64,000 bases of DNA. It comes from Paraburkholderia diazotrophica. Lineage in GTDB: Bacteria; Pseudomonadota; Gammaproteobacteria; Burkholderiales; Burkholderiaceae. The DNA lies in assembly GCF_900108945.1 (NCBI RefSeq), contig NZ_FNYE01000002.1, positions 248,001 through 312,000 of the forward strand. Reading direction: 5' to 3'. Below the pieces are notes generated by a model. The model saw only the letters and a list, made by a program, of their open reading frames with translations. It had not been told where the DNA came from and searched no databases. Within the stretch, counting starts at the first letter, position 1; every line of letters starts with the position of its first letter. This document shows, piece after piece, positions 19,861 through 28,073 of this stretch. A program made the translations under genes and the position numbers.

Positions 19861-19939
19861 TCCGCTATCCTCCGGCTGCCCCGCCAGAACTCGCGCCGGT
19901 ACGAGGCATACCACCAGGGCCCAATAGCGGTGGCTTCGC

Positions 19940-19945
19940 TACAAT
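19940..19945 (+). promoter_or_regulatory. Possible -10 box at the MCE operon start
   Basis: TACAAT directly overlaps the ATG at 19944. If it is a real -10 box, the transcript starts about 19952 and the permease must begin at a later codon, for example TTG at 19980. No good -35 is visible. Confidence 0.3.
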
Positions 19946-21119
19946 GCCCGTTAATCCGATAACCCCATTTCAGCGATCCTTGAACTACGACACTCCTCCC
20001 GGACTCGAAGTCGCGGCAGGCAGCCAGGGCAAGATCGTGCGCCTGTCCGGTCAGTGGACTGCGCTCGCGCTGGCGCGTGACCGCGTGCACGAAAGGGCGT
20101 TGCCGCGTTTGCGTGAACTGATCGCCAGCCGCGCGCATGTCGCGCAATGGGATCTGTCGCAAGTCGAGCGGATGGATCATGTCGGTGGCCAGGCGCTGTG
20201 GCGCGTGTGGGGCTACAAGCTGCCCGCCGATCTCGTCGCGCTCAACGATACGCAGCGCGATATCTTCGAGCGCATCGCGCTGCTCGACACCGTGCGCGAG
20301 AACCCCGAGCCCGTGCGCCGCTTCGATCCGTTCACGCAGCTCGGCCTCGGCATCTTCGCGTTCTTCGAGCATCTGTATGGCGGCGTCGCGATGTTCGGGC
20401 GCGTGATTCTCGATCTGCTGTCGATCGCGCGCAACCCGAAGCTCGCGCCGTGGAAGGAGTTTTCGGCGAACGTCTACAGCGCGGGCACGCAGGCGCTGCC
20501 CATCACCGCACTCGTCGCGTTCCTGATCGGCATTGTGCTCAGCTATCTGTCCGCACAGCAGCTGCGGCTCTTCGGCGCGAACCAGTACATCGTGAACATT
20601 CTGGGTATGTCGGTGTTGCGCGAGCTGGGCCCCGTGCTGTCGGCAATCCTGGTGGCGGGCCGCTCCGGTTCGGCGATCACTGCACAGATCGGCGTGATGC
20701 GCGTGACGGAAGAACTCGACGCAATGCGCGTAATGGGCATTCCGCACGGCCTGCGTCTGATTTTGCCGCGCGTGCTCGCGCTGTCGCTCGCGATGCCGCT
20801 GCTCGTGATGTGGACGAACATCGTCTCGTTGACGGGCGGCGCGCTGGCCGCGAAGCTCGTGTTGCAGATCGACATGTCGTACTTTGCGCGCGCACTGCCG
20901 GGCGTCGTGCCCGTCGCGAATCTGTGGATCGGGCTCGGCAAGGGCGTGGTGTTCGGCATGCTGATCGCGATCGTCGGCTGTCACTTCGGCTTTCGCATCA
21001 AGGCCAACTCGCAGAGTCTCGGCGAGGGCACGACGACATCGGTTGTCACGTCGATCACGGTCGTCATCCTCGCCGACGCCGTGTTCGCGATTCTCTTTCA
21101 GAACGTGGGGCTGTCATGA
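19944..21119 (+). CDS. MlaE-family permease with N-terminal STAS-like part
   Basis: This 391-residue inner-membrane protein has an N-terminal soluble region (about residues 25-100; LSGQWTALALARDR, WDLSQVERMDHVGGQALW) that looks like a STAS/MlaB domain, then a MlaE permease domain from about residue 125 with about five membrane segments and the family loop LREMGPVLSAILVAGRSGS in the variant LRELGPVLS. It would form the channel of an MCE-type lipid transporter, with the MlaB function fused on. The next gene overlaps by ATGA. The start may be TTG 19980 if the -10 at 19940 is used. Confidence 0.92.
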   Translation: MPVNPITPFQRSLNYDTPPGLEVAAGSQGKIVRLSGQWTALALARDRVHERALPRLRELIASRAHVAQWDLSQVERMDHVGGQALWRVWGYKLPADLVALNDTQRDIFERIALLDTVRENPEPVRRFDPFTQLGLGIFAFFEHLYGGVAMFGRVILDLLSIARNPKLAPWKEFSANVYSAGTQALPITALVAFLIGIVLSYLSAQQLRLFGANQYIVNILGMSVLRELGPVLSAILVAGRSGSAITAQIGVMRVTEELDAMRVMGIPHGLRLILPRVLALSLAMPLLVMWTNIVSLTGGALAAKLVLQIDMSYFARALPGVVPVANLWIGLGKGVVFGMLIAIVGCHFGFRIKANSQSLGEGTTTSVVTSITVVILADAVFAILFQNVGLS

Positions 21120-22006
21120 TCGCGCCGCTTACCTCCGCCGTACGGGACCAGCCGCTGCCGCAGATCGCGGAAACCGTGATCGAGGTGCGCAATCTCACCA
21201 CGCGCTACGGCCGCAACATCGTCCATCACCATCTGGACTTCGACGTGCGGCGCGGCGAGATCGTGTCGATCGTCGGCGGCTCGGGCTCGGGCAAGACGAC
21301 GCTCATGCGCCAGATTCTCGGCCTCGAAAAACCGACTTCGGGCACGATCAAGGTGTTCGGCGAGGACATCGCCCGGCTCGACGACGACGAAGCGGCGCTG
21401 ATGCGCGTGCGCTCGGGCATGCTGTTCCAGCACGGCGCGCTGTTCTCGTCGCTGTCGGTGTTCGACAACATCGCGCAGCCGTTGCGCGAGCTCGGCAAGG
21501 TGCCCGAAGACCTGCTGCGCGACATCGTGATGCTCAAGCTCGAAATGGTCGGGCTGCCGTGCAAGCACGCGTCGAAGATGCCGGCGGCGCTGTCGGGCGG
21601 GATGGTCAAGCGCGTGGGCATTGCGCGCGCCATCGCACTCGAACCGGAGCTGCTGTTCCTCGACGAGCCGACGGCGGGCCTCGATCCGCAGGCATCCGAC
21701 GAATTCGTCGAGCTGATCAGCGCATTGCATCGCGCGCTCGGCCTCACGGTGGTGATGGTGACGCACGATCTCGATACGATGGTCGCGCTGTCGACGCGCG
21801 TCGCCGTGATCGCGGATCGCAAGGTCGTCGTGGCGGCACCCGTCGAGGAAGTGGCGGGCGTCGATCATCCGTTCATCCGCGAATATTTTCTCGGGCTGCG
21901 CGGGCGGCTCGCGTTGCAGGGGTTATCGCCGGAGCGGCGCGCGAAGCTGCCGCACGAAGCGCTGGAGCCCGCGGCGGAAGCGCTTCCGCTGCGCACCGCG
22001 CTGTGA
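21116..22006 (+). CDS. MCE/Mla-type ABC transporter ATPase
   Basis: This 296-residue ATPase powers the adjacent MlaE-type permease. It has Walker A (GGSGSGKTT, about residue 56), the Q-loop (LFQHGALF), the Mla-type signature (LSGGMVKRVGIARAI) and Walker B (LLFLDEPTAGLDP). The signature is the SGGM variant characteristic of MlaF-like ATPases. Its ATG overlaps the permease stop (ATGA), so they are coupled. The last 40 residues after HPFIREYFLGLRGR form a C-terminal tail. Confidence 0.95.
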   Translation: MIAPLTSAVRDQPLPQIAETVIEVRNLTTRYGRNIVHHHLDFDVRRGEIVSIVGGSGSGKTTLMRQILGLEKPTSGTIKVFGEDIARLDDDEAALMRVRSGMLFQHGALFSSLSVFDNIAQPLRELGKVPEDLLRDIVMLKLEMVGLPCKHASKMPAALSGGMVKRVGIARAIALEPELLFLDEPTAGLDPQASDEFVELISALHRALGLTVVMVTHDLDTMVALSTRVAVIADRKVVVAAPVEEVAGVDHPFIREYFLGLRGRLALQGLSPERRAKLPHEALEPAAEALPLRTAL

Positions 22007-22082
22007 GTCCGGCAACCACACGCGGTCGTGAAAGCGCCCGCGTAGCCGGCCGCCAACCCGCTGCGAACCAGGGAACCTGACC

Positions 22083-23045
22083 ATGGAAAACAAATCACAC
22101 GCCTTCTGGGCCGGGCTCTTCACAGTCGTGATGGCGATTGCGATCGGTGTGGCGGCGTTTTTCTTCAACGTCGACCGATCGGTGCGCATCCCTTTCGATC
22201 TGATTGCGCGGACCAATGTCACAGGTTTGTACCCGGATGCTGCGGTACGATATCGCGGCCTCGACGTCGGCAAGGTGCAGTCGATCAAATTCGATCGCGC
22301 GCATCCGGGACAGATCCTGATCCGCATCCTCGTCGACAAGAACGCGCCGATCACGCATTCGACGTTCGGCAGTCTCGGCCTGCAGGGCGTCACGGGCCTC
22401 GCGTTCATCCAGCTCGACGACACGGGACACGACACGAGGCCGCTCGCGTCGTCGCCGAAGAACGTCGCGCAGATGCCGATGCGTCCGGGCCTGCTCGACC
22501 AGTTGCAGTCGCGCGGCGATGTGCTGCTGCGTGAGCTCGAAAAGACCGTGCGCGACGTCGACGAGCTGCTTTCGCCGGAAATGCGCGCCCAGCTGATGGC
22601 GACGGCGGCGAGCCTGCAACACGCAGCCGATGGCGTCGCGACGCTCACGGCGCAAATGGGACCGGCAGCGGGCAAGCTGCCGGGCACGTTGAACCAGCTG
22701 GACCAGACGCTCGTATCGACGAACCGGATGATCACGAGCCTCAATCGCGCGGACGGTCCGCTCAACGTCACGCTGAACAAGGTCGGCACGGCCGCGCAGC
22801 AGGCAGGCGATGCGCTGACGGCGATGAATGCGACGCTGCAGGATGTGTCGGCGCGCGTCGGCTACGACACGCTGCCGCGCGTCAACTCGCTGGCAGAAGA
22901 CGTGCGCACGGCCGTGCGCTCCGTCGACCGCGCCGCCGATACGTTCAGCAGCACGCCGAACAGCGTGCTGTTCGGCGCGCCGCCTGCTGCGCCCGGCCCG
23001 GGCGAGCCGGGCTTCGTGTGGCCGGCGGTGCGCGCGGCAAAATGA
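22083..23045 (+). CDS. MlaD-family (MCE) substrate-binding protein
   Basis: This 320-residue protein has one N-terminal membrane anchor (about residues 10-29, WAGLFTVVMAIAIGVAAFFF) and an MCE domain (about residues 38-118, VTGLYPDAAVRYRGLDVGKV). A long helical C-terminal region follows, and it ends in a Pro/Gly-rich tail. MCE proteins form hexameric rings in the periplasm that hand phospholipids to the permease. It lies 76 bp after the ATPase gene and 18 bp before the lipoprotein gene in the same operon. Confidence 0.95.
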   Translation: MENKSHAFWAGLFTVVMAIAIGVAAFFFNVDRSVRIPFDLIARTNVTGLYPDAAVRYRGLDVGKVQSIKFDRAHPGQILIRILVDKNAPITHSTFGSLGLQGVTGLAFIQLDDTGHDTRPLASSPKNVAQMPMRPGLLDQLQSRGDVLLRELEKTVRDVDELLSPEMRAQLMATAASLQHAADGVATLTAQMGPAAGKLPGTLNQLDQTLVSTNRMITSLNRADGPLNVTLNKVGTAAQQAGDALTAMNATLQDVSARVGYDTLPRVNSLAEDVRTAVRSVDRAADTFSSTPNSVLFGAPPAAPGPGEPGFVWPAVRAAK

Positions 23046-23063
23046 ATTTCAAAGGAATACGCA

Positions 23064-23690
23064 ATGTCACGTTCGAATCACCGACTCTTCATCACGCGCG
23101 CAGCGCTCGGCGGAGTGCTGCTCGCGCTCGGCGTGCTGGCCGGTTGCGCGGGCAACCCGGCCGCGCTCGCCGATATCCGCTACGACCTCGGCCCGGCGCC
23201 GCTGCCGGGGAGCACGGGCACGATGCCGGCGATCAAGGTGCTCGATGTCACGGCGCCCGCCACGCTCGACTCCGACAAGCTCATCTATCGCCTCACGTAT
23301 GCGGACTCGCAGCAGACGGCCTCGTACGCGACCAGCCACTGGACGATGCCGCCCGCGCAACTGCTGACGCAGCGGCTGCGCAATGCGCTGTCGTCGCGCG
23401 GCACGGTGCTCACGGGCGGTGACGGCGTGCACGCTCCCGTGCTGAGGGTGGACCTCGACGAATTCGAACAGGACTTCGACGGCCAGTCGGAAAGCCACGG
23501 CTCCGTCACTGCGCGCACGACGCTGTTCGTCGACGGCAAGGTGGTCGGGCAGCGCACGTTCCTCGCGCGCGCGCCGTCGAGTTCGGCCGACGCCGCGGGC
23601 GGCGCGCGCGCGCTCGCAGCCGCCACCGACGATCTCGTCGCGCAGATTTCCGCGTGGCTTGGCGTGCAGGCGCTCGTCGCGCAGCAATGA
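23064..23690 (+). CDS. ABC-type transport auxiliary lipoprotein
   Basis: This 208-residue protein has a lipoprotein signal with lipobox LAGC (Cys about residue 28) and then the auxiliary lipoprotein domain typical of PqiC-like partners of MCE systems (RYDLGPAPLP, then IKVLDVTAPATLDSDKLIYRL). It would sit on the inner face of the outer membrane and receive or donate lipid. It follows the MCE gene by 18 bp, consistent with a four-component transporter: permease, ATPase, MCE, lipoprotein. Confidence 0.9.
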   Translation: MSRSNHRLFITRAALGGVLLALGVLAGCAGNPAALADIRYDLGPAPLPGSTGTMPAIKVLDVTAPATLDSDKLIYRLTYADSQQTASYATSHWTMPPAQLLTQRLRNALSSRGTVLTGGDGVHAPVLRVDLDEFEQDFDGQSESHGSVTARTTLFVDGKVVGQRTFLARAPSSSADAAGGARALAAATDDLVAQISAWLGVQALVAQQ

Positions 23691-23720
23691 CGGACGGGCG
23701 CGCGGTCATGGGAGCGCCAG

Positions 23721-24881
23721 ATGGCTGACAAGCCGTGGCAGCGCCGGCCGTCGGCGTTTGCGAGGCAGGCGCTCGTGCTCTATGCGGCACTCATCGTCTA
23801 TGGATCGTGGTATCCGTTCATGGGCTGGCGCTCGCTCGGCATCGGTCCGCTCGACTATCTCTTCGATCCTTTTCCGCAGTTTCTGACGGCCTTTGACGTC
23901 GTGACGAACGTGCTCGGCTACATGCCGTTCGGCGCGCTCGTCGTGCTCGCTGTCTATCCGCGCTGGCGCGGTGCGCTGGCTGTAGCGATCGCGTTCGGGG
24001 TCGGCACGCTGCTGTCGGGCGTGATGGAGGCGGTGCAGACCTGGCTGCCGACACGCGTCGCGTCGAACCTCGATCTCGCCGCGAATGCGCTCGGCGCGCT
24101 GCTCGGCGCGACGCTGATGTCGCCGCTGACGGGCGCGCTGCTCGATCGCGGCATGCTGCGCCGCATCCGTTTTTTGTGGTTCGAGCGCGATCGCACGGCT
24201 GTGATCGGACTCGCGGCGCTGTGGCCATTCGCGACGATGTATCCGTCGCCGCTGCTGTTCGGCCTTGGCGCGTGGCCGCGCGATCTGTGGCTGCGCTTCG
24301 ATTCGACGATGCAGGACGCGCTGCTCGCATGGACGCCCGCAGCCTGGCATGTGCAGGCGTGGCCCGCGTTCGTCGCGTCGTGGCTGCCCGACGATGCGTG
24401 GGAAGCCATCATCACCGCGCTCAATCTGCTGGCGGCGGGTGCGCTCGCGTCGCTGCCGATGCGCGAGCGGGCACCGCGCGCGCGGCTCCTGATCGCGTTC
24501 GTCGTGGCGGCGCTCGTCGTCAAGGCGGGTGCGACGTTCCTGCAATCGCAATCGGGTCTCGCGTTCAACTGGGCGACGCCGGGCGCGCTGATCGGTCTCG
24601 CGAGCGGTTTCGTTGCGATGCTGCTGGCGCTGAAACTGCCGCGCGGTTCGCGTGCGGCGCTCGTCGTGATGGCGCTCGCCGTTTCGCTCGTGTTCGTCAA
24701 TCTGCTGCCCGTCAATCCGTATTTCGATGTCGTGCTCGCGGACTGGCGGCAAGGGCGCTATCTGCACTTCAACGGACTCGCGCGCTGGCTCGCATGGATG
24801 TGGCCGTATGCGGTGCTCGTGTGGGTCGGGCTGTCGGCGGAACACGCATTGCTGGCGAGAAGGCGCGGGTCGCGGGCGTGA
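23721..24881 (+). CDS. VanZ-family membrane protein
   Basis: This 386-residue inner-membrane protein has about nine to ten hydrophobic segments. The N-terminal half carries the VanZ-like pattern (LYAALIVYGSWYPF, then DVVTNVLGYMPFGALVV and ASNLDLAANALGALLGA). VanZ of enterococci gives low-level teicoplanin resistance by an unclear route; in proteobacteria the role is unknown. It begins 30 bp after the lipoprotein gene of the MCE operon and is probably co-transcribed, which hints at an envelope function. It is about twice the length of enterococcal VanZ. Confidence 0.82.
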   Translation: MADKPWQRRPSAFARQALVLYAALIVYGSWYPFMGWRSLGIGPLDYLFDPFPQFLTAFDVVTNVLGYMPFGALVVLAVYPRWRGALAVAIAFGVGTLLSGVMEAVQTWLPTRVASNLDLAANALGALLGATLMSPLTGALLDRGMLRRIRFLWFERDRTAVIGLAALWPFATMYPSPLLFGLGAWPRDLWLRFDSTMQDALLAWTPAAWHVQAWPAFVASWLPDDAWEAIITALNLLAAGALASLPMRERAPRARLLIAFVVAALVVKAGATFLQSQSGLAFNWATPGALIGLASGFVAMLLALKLPRGSRAALVVMALAVSLVFVNLLPVNPYFDVVLADWRQGRYLHFNGLARWLAWMWPYAVLVWVGLSAEHALLARRRGSRA

Positions 24882-24988
24882 AGGGCGCGCATCGCGGATC
24901 GCCGCGTAGCGCGCATGGACATCGGCATGCGATCTGCGATTTGCCTGCGGCGTGCGCCGTGCGATCTGCGGCGTTCGAGCCCCGTCGT

Positions 24989-24994
24989 TATAAT
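24989..24994 (+). promoter_or_regulatory. Possible -10 box for the ferredoxin gene
   Basis: A perfect TATAAT lies 84 bp before the ferredoxin start. No good -35 is visible. Confidence 0.4.
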
Positions 24995-25078
24995 CGACGG
25001 AACCTCTTCTCATGCTGCCCAGCGCGCTGCACGACCCGCACGCGGCGCGACGTCAACGGATTTCACTCGCCAGTCATC

Positions 25079-25402
25079 ATGGATTCTTTCTTCAAGTATC
25101 ACGTCTTTTTCTGTCTGAACCAGCGTGAGCCGGGCGCGTCGCGTCCGAGCTGCGCGAACTGCAACGCGCAGGAAATGCAGGAGTACGCGAAGAAACGCGT
25201 GAAGCAGCTCGGCCTCGCCGGCCCCGGCCAGGTGCGCATCAACAAGTCCGGCTGCCTCGATCGCTGCGAGGAAGGGCCGACCATCGTCGTGTATCCGGAA
25301 GGTGTCTGGTACACATACGTCGATCAATCCGATATCGACGAGATCGTCGATTCGCATCTCGTGAACGGCAAGATCGTCGAGCGTCTGCTGATGGACCGTT
25401 GA
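25079..25402 (+). CDS. Thioredoxin-like [2Fe-2S] ferredoxin
   Basis: This 107-residue protein belongs to the thioredoxin-like ferredoxin family: it has the cluster cysteines in FFCLNQ, SCANCNA and SGCLDRCEEGP. It would be a cytoplasmic one-electron carrier. The ATG at 25079 gives the normal family length; the longer open frame upstream is in unrelated GC-rich sequence. The following hydrolase gene starts 41 bp later in the same direction and may be co-transcribed. The partner enzyme is not evident here. Confidence 0.9.
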   Translation: MDSFFKYHVFFCLNQREPGASRPSCANCNAQEMQEYAKKRVKQLGLAGPGQVRINKSGCLDRCEEGPTIVVYPEGVWYTYVDQSDIDEIVDSHLVNGKIVERLLMDR

Positions 25403-25443
25403 TGCCCGCCGCGCCCCGATAGCGACAACAGCGACACCACAAG

Positions 25444-26088
25444 ATGAATGCACAAACGAAGAAGTATCTGATCGACGGCCCGGCGGGCAAGATCGAAGTC
25501 GCGCTCGACGCACCCGACGCGACGCGCGACGCCAACGCCGCGCCGCGCGGCATCGCGCTCGTCGCGCATCCGCATCCGCTGTTCGGCGGCTCGATGGACA
25601 ACAAGGTCGCGCAGACGATCGCGCGCACGCTGGTTCAGCTGAACTACGTCACGTACCGCTCGAATTTTCGCGGCGTCGGTGAAACGCAAGGCACGCATGA
25701 CGCCGGCATCGGCGAACGCGACGACCTGCTCGCCGTGCTCGAGCATATGCGCGCGCAGCCAGGCCAGGCCGATCTGCCGCTCGTGCTCGCGGGCTTTTCG
25801 TTCGGCACGTTCGTGCTGTCGCACGTCGCCGCGCGGTTGCGCGAAGAGGGCAAGGAAATCGAGCGGATGGTGTTCGTCGGCACGGCGGCGAGCCGCTGGG
25901 ATGTCGCGCCCGTGCCGGAAAACACGATCGTCATCCACGGCGAAACCGACGACACCGTGCCCATCCAGTCGGTTTTCGACTGGGCGCGTCCGCAAGAACT
26001 GCCCGTCATCGTGATTCCAGGCGCCGAGCATTTCCTGCATCGCAAGCTGCATATCCTCAAGCGGATCATCGTCGACGCGTGGCGCTGA
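25444..26088 (+). CDS. Alpha/beta hydrolase (small serine hydrolase)
   Basis: This 214-residue cytoplasmic protein has the short alpha/beta-hydrolase plan: HPHPLFGGSMDNK (about residue 42), nucleophile elbow GFSFG (about residue 120), an acid in GETDDTVP and the catalytic His in GAEHFLHRK. This subfamily is widespread in proteobacteria without an assigned substrate. It follows the ferredoxin gene by 41 bp and is followed by a hairpin. Confidence 0.87.
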   Translation: MNAQTKKYLIDGPAGKIEVALDAPDATRDANAAPRGIALVAHPHPLFGGSMDNKVAQTIARTLVQLNYVTYRSNFRGVGETQGTHDAGIGERDDLLAVLEHMRAQPGQADLPLVLAGFSFGTFVLSHVAARLREEGKEIERMVFVGTAASRWDVAPVPENTIVIHGETDDTVPIQSVFDWARPQELPVIVIPGAEHFLHRKLHILKRIIVDAWR

Positions 26089-26113
26089 TTCGCACGCGTT
26101 CGCGCATGACAAA

Positions 26114-26136
26114 ACAAGGGCGGCCGCGTGCCGCCC
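26114..26136. terminator. Possible terminator hairpin
   Basis: A perfect 9-bp stem (AAGGGCGGC / GCCGCCCTT) closes a 5-nt loop 25 bp after the hydrolase stop. No long T-tract follows, so termination efficiency is uncertain. It lies in the 377-bp gap 26089-26465. Confidence 0.55.
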
Positions 26137-26220
26137 TTTGTCGTCATAAAACCCGCGCAATTGCGGGAAAAACTCGTTGAGGCACCACAAACTCAAGGCA
26201 AATTGTCAGGCGGCCGCTTG

Positions 26221-26226
26221 TATAAT
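26221..26226 (+). promoter_or_regulatory. -10 box upstream of the carboxypeptidase gene
   Basis: A perfect TATAAT is preceded by TTG. The only -35-like hexamer, TTGTCA at 26203, is at 12 bp, which is too close. The implied leader is about 230 nt and begins with the palindrome GAGCGCTC followed by a run of T. I see no other element in this gap. Confidence 0.45.
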
Positions 26227-26465
26227 GAGCGCTCTTTTTTTGGCGCAGCGTTGCCCGTCTGGTGGATCGAATCGCCTGTCCGTGGGTCTGGATGGCGGAT
26301 TCGGCGCGAGATGCGAGGCGCGCTGCGCGAACCGATAGTCTGACGAGTAGTCAAATCGACGCCGCACCGCTTGCGCGCGGCGGCGCCTGCGAATCCGGCA
26401 TCACGCGAACATCCGAACTGCGCGTCCTTGCGCGCCCAGAACATACTTCTGTCCGAACCGATCCT

Positions 26466-27686
26466 ATGCGCCTTTCGAACCCCGGCCATTCCAGCCTCGC
26501 TTCTTTCATTCCGCAAACCGTCGCCAGCAAGCTGGCTTTGGGGCTCGTTCTGCCCGCTGCGCTCGTCGCCGGCAGCGCGTTCGCGCAGGTGCCGCCGCCG
26601 GGCGTGAACGCGCGCTCGTGGGTGCTCGTCGATGCAACCAGCAACCAGGTGCTCGCGTCGGGCAATCCGGATGAGCGCGTCGAGCCGGCGTCGCTGACCA
26701 AGCTGATGACGGCGTATCTGGTGTTCGAGGCGCTGGGCACGAAGAAGATCACCATGGACCAGACGATCAATCCGAGCGAAGCGGTGCGCCGCGTGAAGAC
26801 GGACGAATCGCGCATGTTCATCGAGGCGAACAAGCCCGTCACGGTGCACGACCTCGTCTACGGGATGATCGTGCAGTCGGGTAACGACGCGGCGATCGCG
26901 CTGGCGGAACTGGTCGGCGGCAGCGAATCGCAGTTCGTCAACTTGATGAACGCGGAAGCGCAAAAGCTCGGCATGACGCACACGCACTTTTCGGACGTGA
27001 ACGGCATGCCCGATGCGCAGCACTACACGACGGCGGGCGACCTCGCGATCCTGTCCGCGCGGCTGATCCGCGACTACCCGGATTACTACAACATCTTCTC
27101 GGTCAAGGAATTCACGTATAACAAGATCAAGCAGCCGAACCGCAACCGTCTGCTGTGGATCGATCCGACCGTCGATGGCCTGAAGACGGGCCACACGCAG
27201 GCGGCCGGCTACTGCCTGATCGCGACCGCGAAGCGTCCGCTGGCGGGCGTGCCCGATGCGTCGCGCCGCCTCGTCACGGTGATGATGGGCGAGCAGAAGG
27301 AGCACGACCGCGTGCAGGACAGCCTGAAAATGCTGAACTACGGCTATTCCGCGTACGACGCGGTGCGTCTGTACAAGTCCAACCAGGTCATCGAGACGCC
27401 GCGCGTCTACAAGGGCTCGCAGGATACGGTGAAGCTCGGCGTGAAGTCCGATCAGTACATCACGCTGCCGAAGGGCTTGGGCGACAAGGTCAAGCCGCAG
27501 GTCGAGCACGCCGATCCGCTGATCGCGCCGATCGCGGAAGGCCAGCAGGTCGGCAGCGTGAAGTTCGTCGCCGACGGCAAGACGCTTGCGCAGGTTCCGC
27601 TGGTCGCGCTGCAGGCTGTGCCGCAGGCGGGCATCGTCGGCCGTGTGTGGGATTCGATGATGCTGATGTTCAACAAGAAGAAGTAA
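26466..27686 (+). CDS. D-alanyl-D-alanine carboxypeptidase (DacA/DacC type)
   Basis: This 406-residue penicillin-binding protein removes the terminal D-Ala from peptidoglycan pentapeptides in the periplasm. It has a signal peptide (ending AGSAFAQ, about residue 39), the active-site motif SLTK (Ser76), SGN (about residue 138) and KTGH (about residue 242), and a C-terminal beta domain. It ends in a C-terminal amphipathic stretch (WDSMMLMFNKKK) that would anchor it to the membrane. The start at 26466 places the signal peptide correctly. ybeD, lipB and lipA lie downstream. Confidence 0.94.
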   Translation: MRLSNPGHSSLASFIPQTVASKLALGLVLPAALVAGSAFAQVPPPGVNARSWVLVDATSNQVLASGNPDERVEPASLTKLMTAYLVFEALGTKKITMDQTINPSEAVRRVKTDESRMFIEANKPVTVHDLVYGMIVQSGNDAAIALAELVGGSESQFVNLMNAEAQKLGMTHTHFSDVNGMPDAQHYTTAGDLAILSARLIRDYPDYYNIFSVKEFTYNKIKQPNRNRLLWIDPTVDGLKTGHTQAAGYCLIATAKRPLAGVPDASRRLVTVMMGEQKEHDRVQDSLKMLNYGYSAYDAVRLYKSNQVIETPRVYKGSQDTVKLGVKSDQYITLPKGLGDKVKPQVEHADPLIAPIAEGQQVGSVKFVADGKTLAQVPLVALQAVPQAGIVGRVWDSMMLMFNKKK

Positions 27687-27723
27687 GCCGGCAACAAGAA
27701 CAGGATCTGCGGCTTACTTTTTC
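27684..27723 (+). terminator. Possible terminator after the carboxypeptidase gene
   Basis: TAAGCCG, which includes the stop codon, pairs with CGGCTTA across a 19-nt loop and is followed by CTTTTTCT. The stem is short, so it may be weak. Confidence 0.5.
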
Positions 27724-27775
27724 TCCGCGCGCAATCATATGTGGTGATTGCGTGCGGTGAGTGAAGGAGTCGAGG

Positions 27776-28045
27776 ATGAGTCCCGTGAACGAATCATTGA
27801 TAGATTTTCCCTGCGATTTCCCCATCAAGGTGATGGGCAAGTCGCACCCGGATTTCCAGACGACGATCGTCGAGGTAATCCGCCGGTTCGACGGCGGTTT
27901 TGACGCGACGCGTGTCGAAGTGCGGCCGTCGAGCGGCGGCAACTATACCGGCCTGACGGTAACGGTGCGCGCGCTGAACCGCGAGCATCTCGACGATATC
28001 TATCGGGCGCTGACCGGCCACCCGATGGTGAAGGTCGTGCTGTAA
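27776..28045 (+). CDS. ybeD: DUF493 (YbeD-like) protein
   Basis: This 89-residue protein matches the YbeD family (FPIKVMGKSHPDF, then VTVRALNREHLDDIYRAL), an ACT-like fold found next to lipoate genes in many proteobacteria. A role near LipB has been suggested from gene neighbourhood, but the function is not settled. GAAGGAG stands upstream of the ATG at 27776. Here it is separated from lipB by a leftward lysR gene and a DUF2917 gene, so the usual ybeD-lipB-lipA run is interrupted. Confidence 0.88.
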   Translation: MSPVNESLIDFPCDFPIKVMGKSHPDFQTTIVEVIRRFDGGFDATRVEVRPSSGGNYTGLTVTVRALNREHLDDIYRALTGHPMVKVVL

Positions 28046-28073
28046 CGCGCTTTGAAGCACAGACGGCAGCGCG

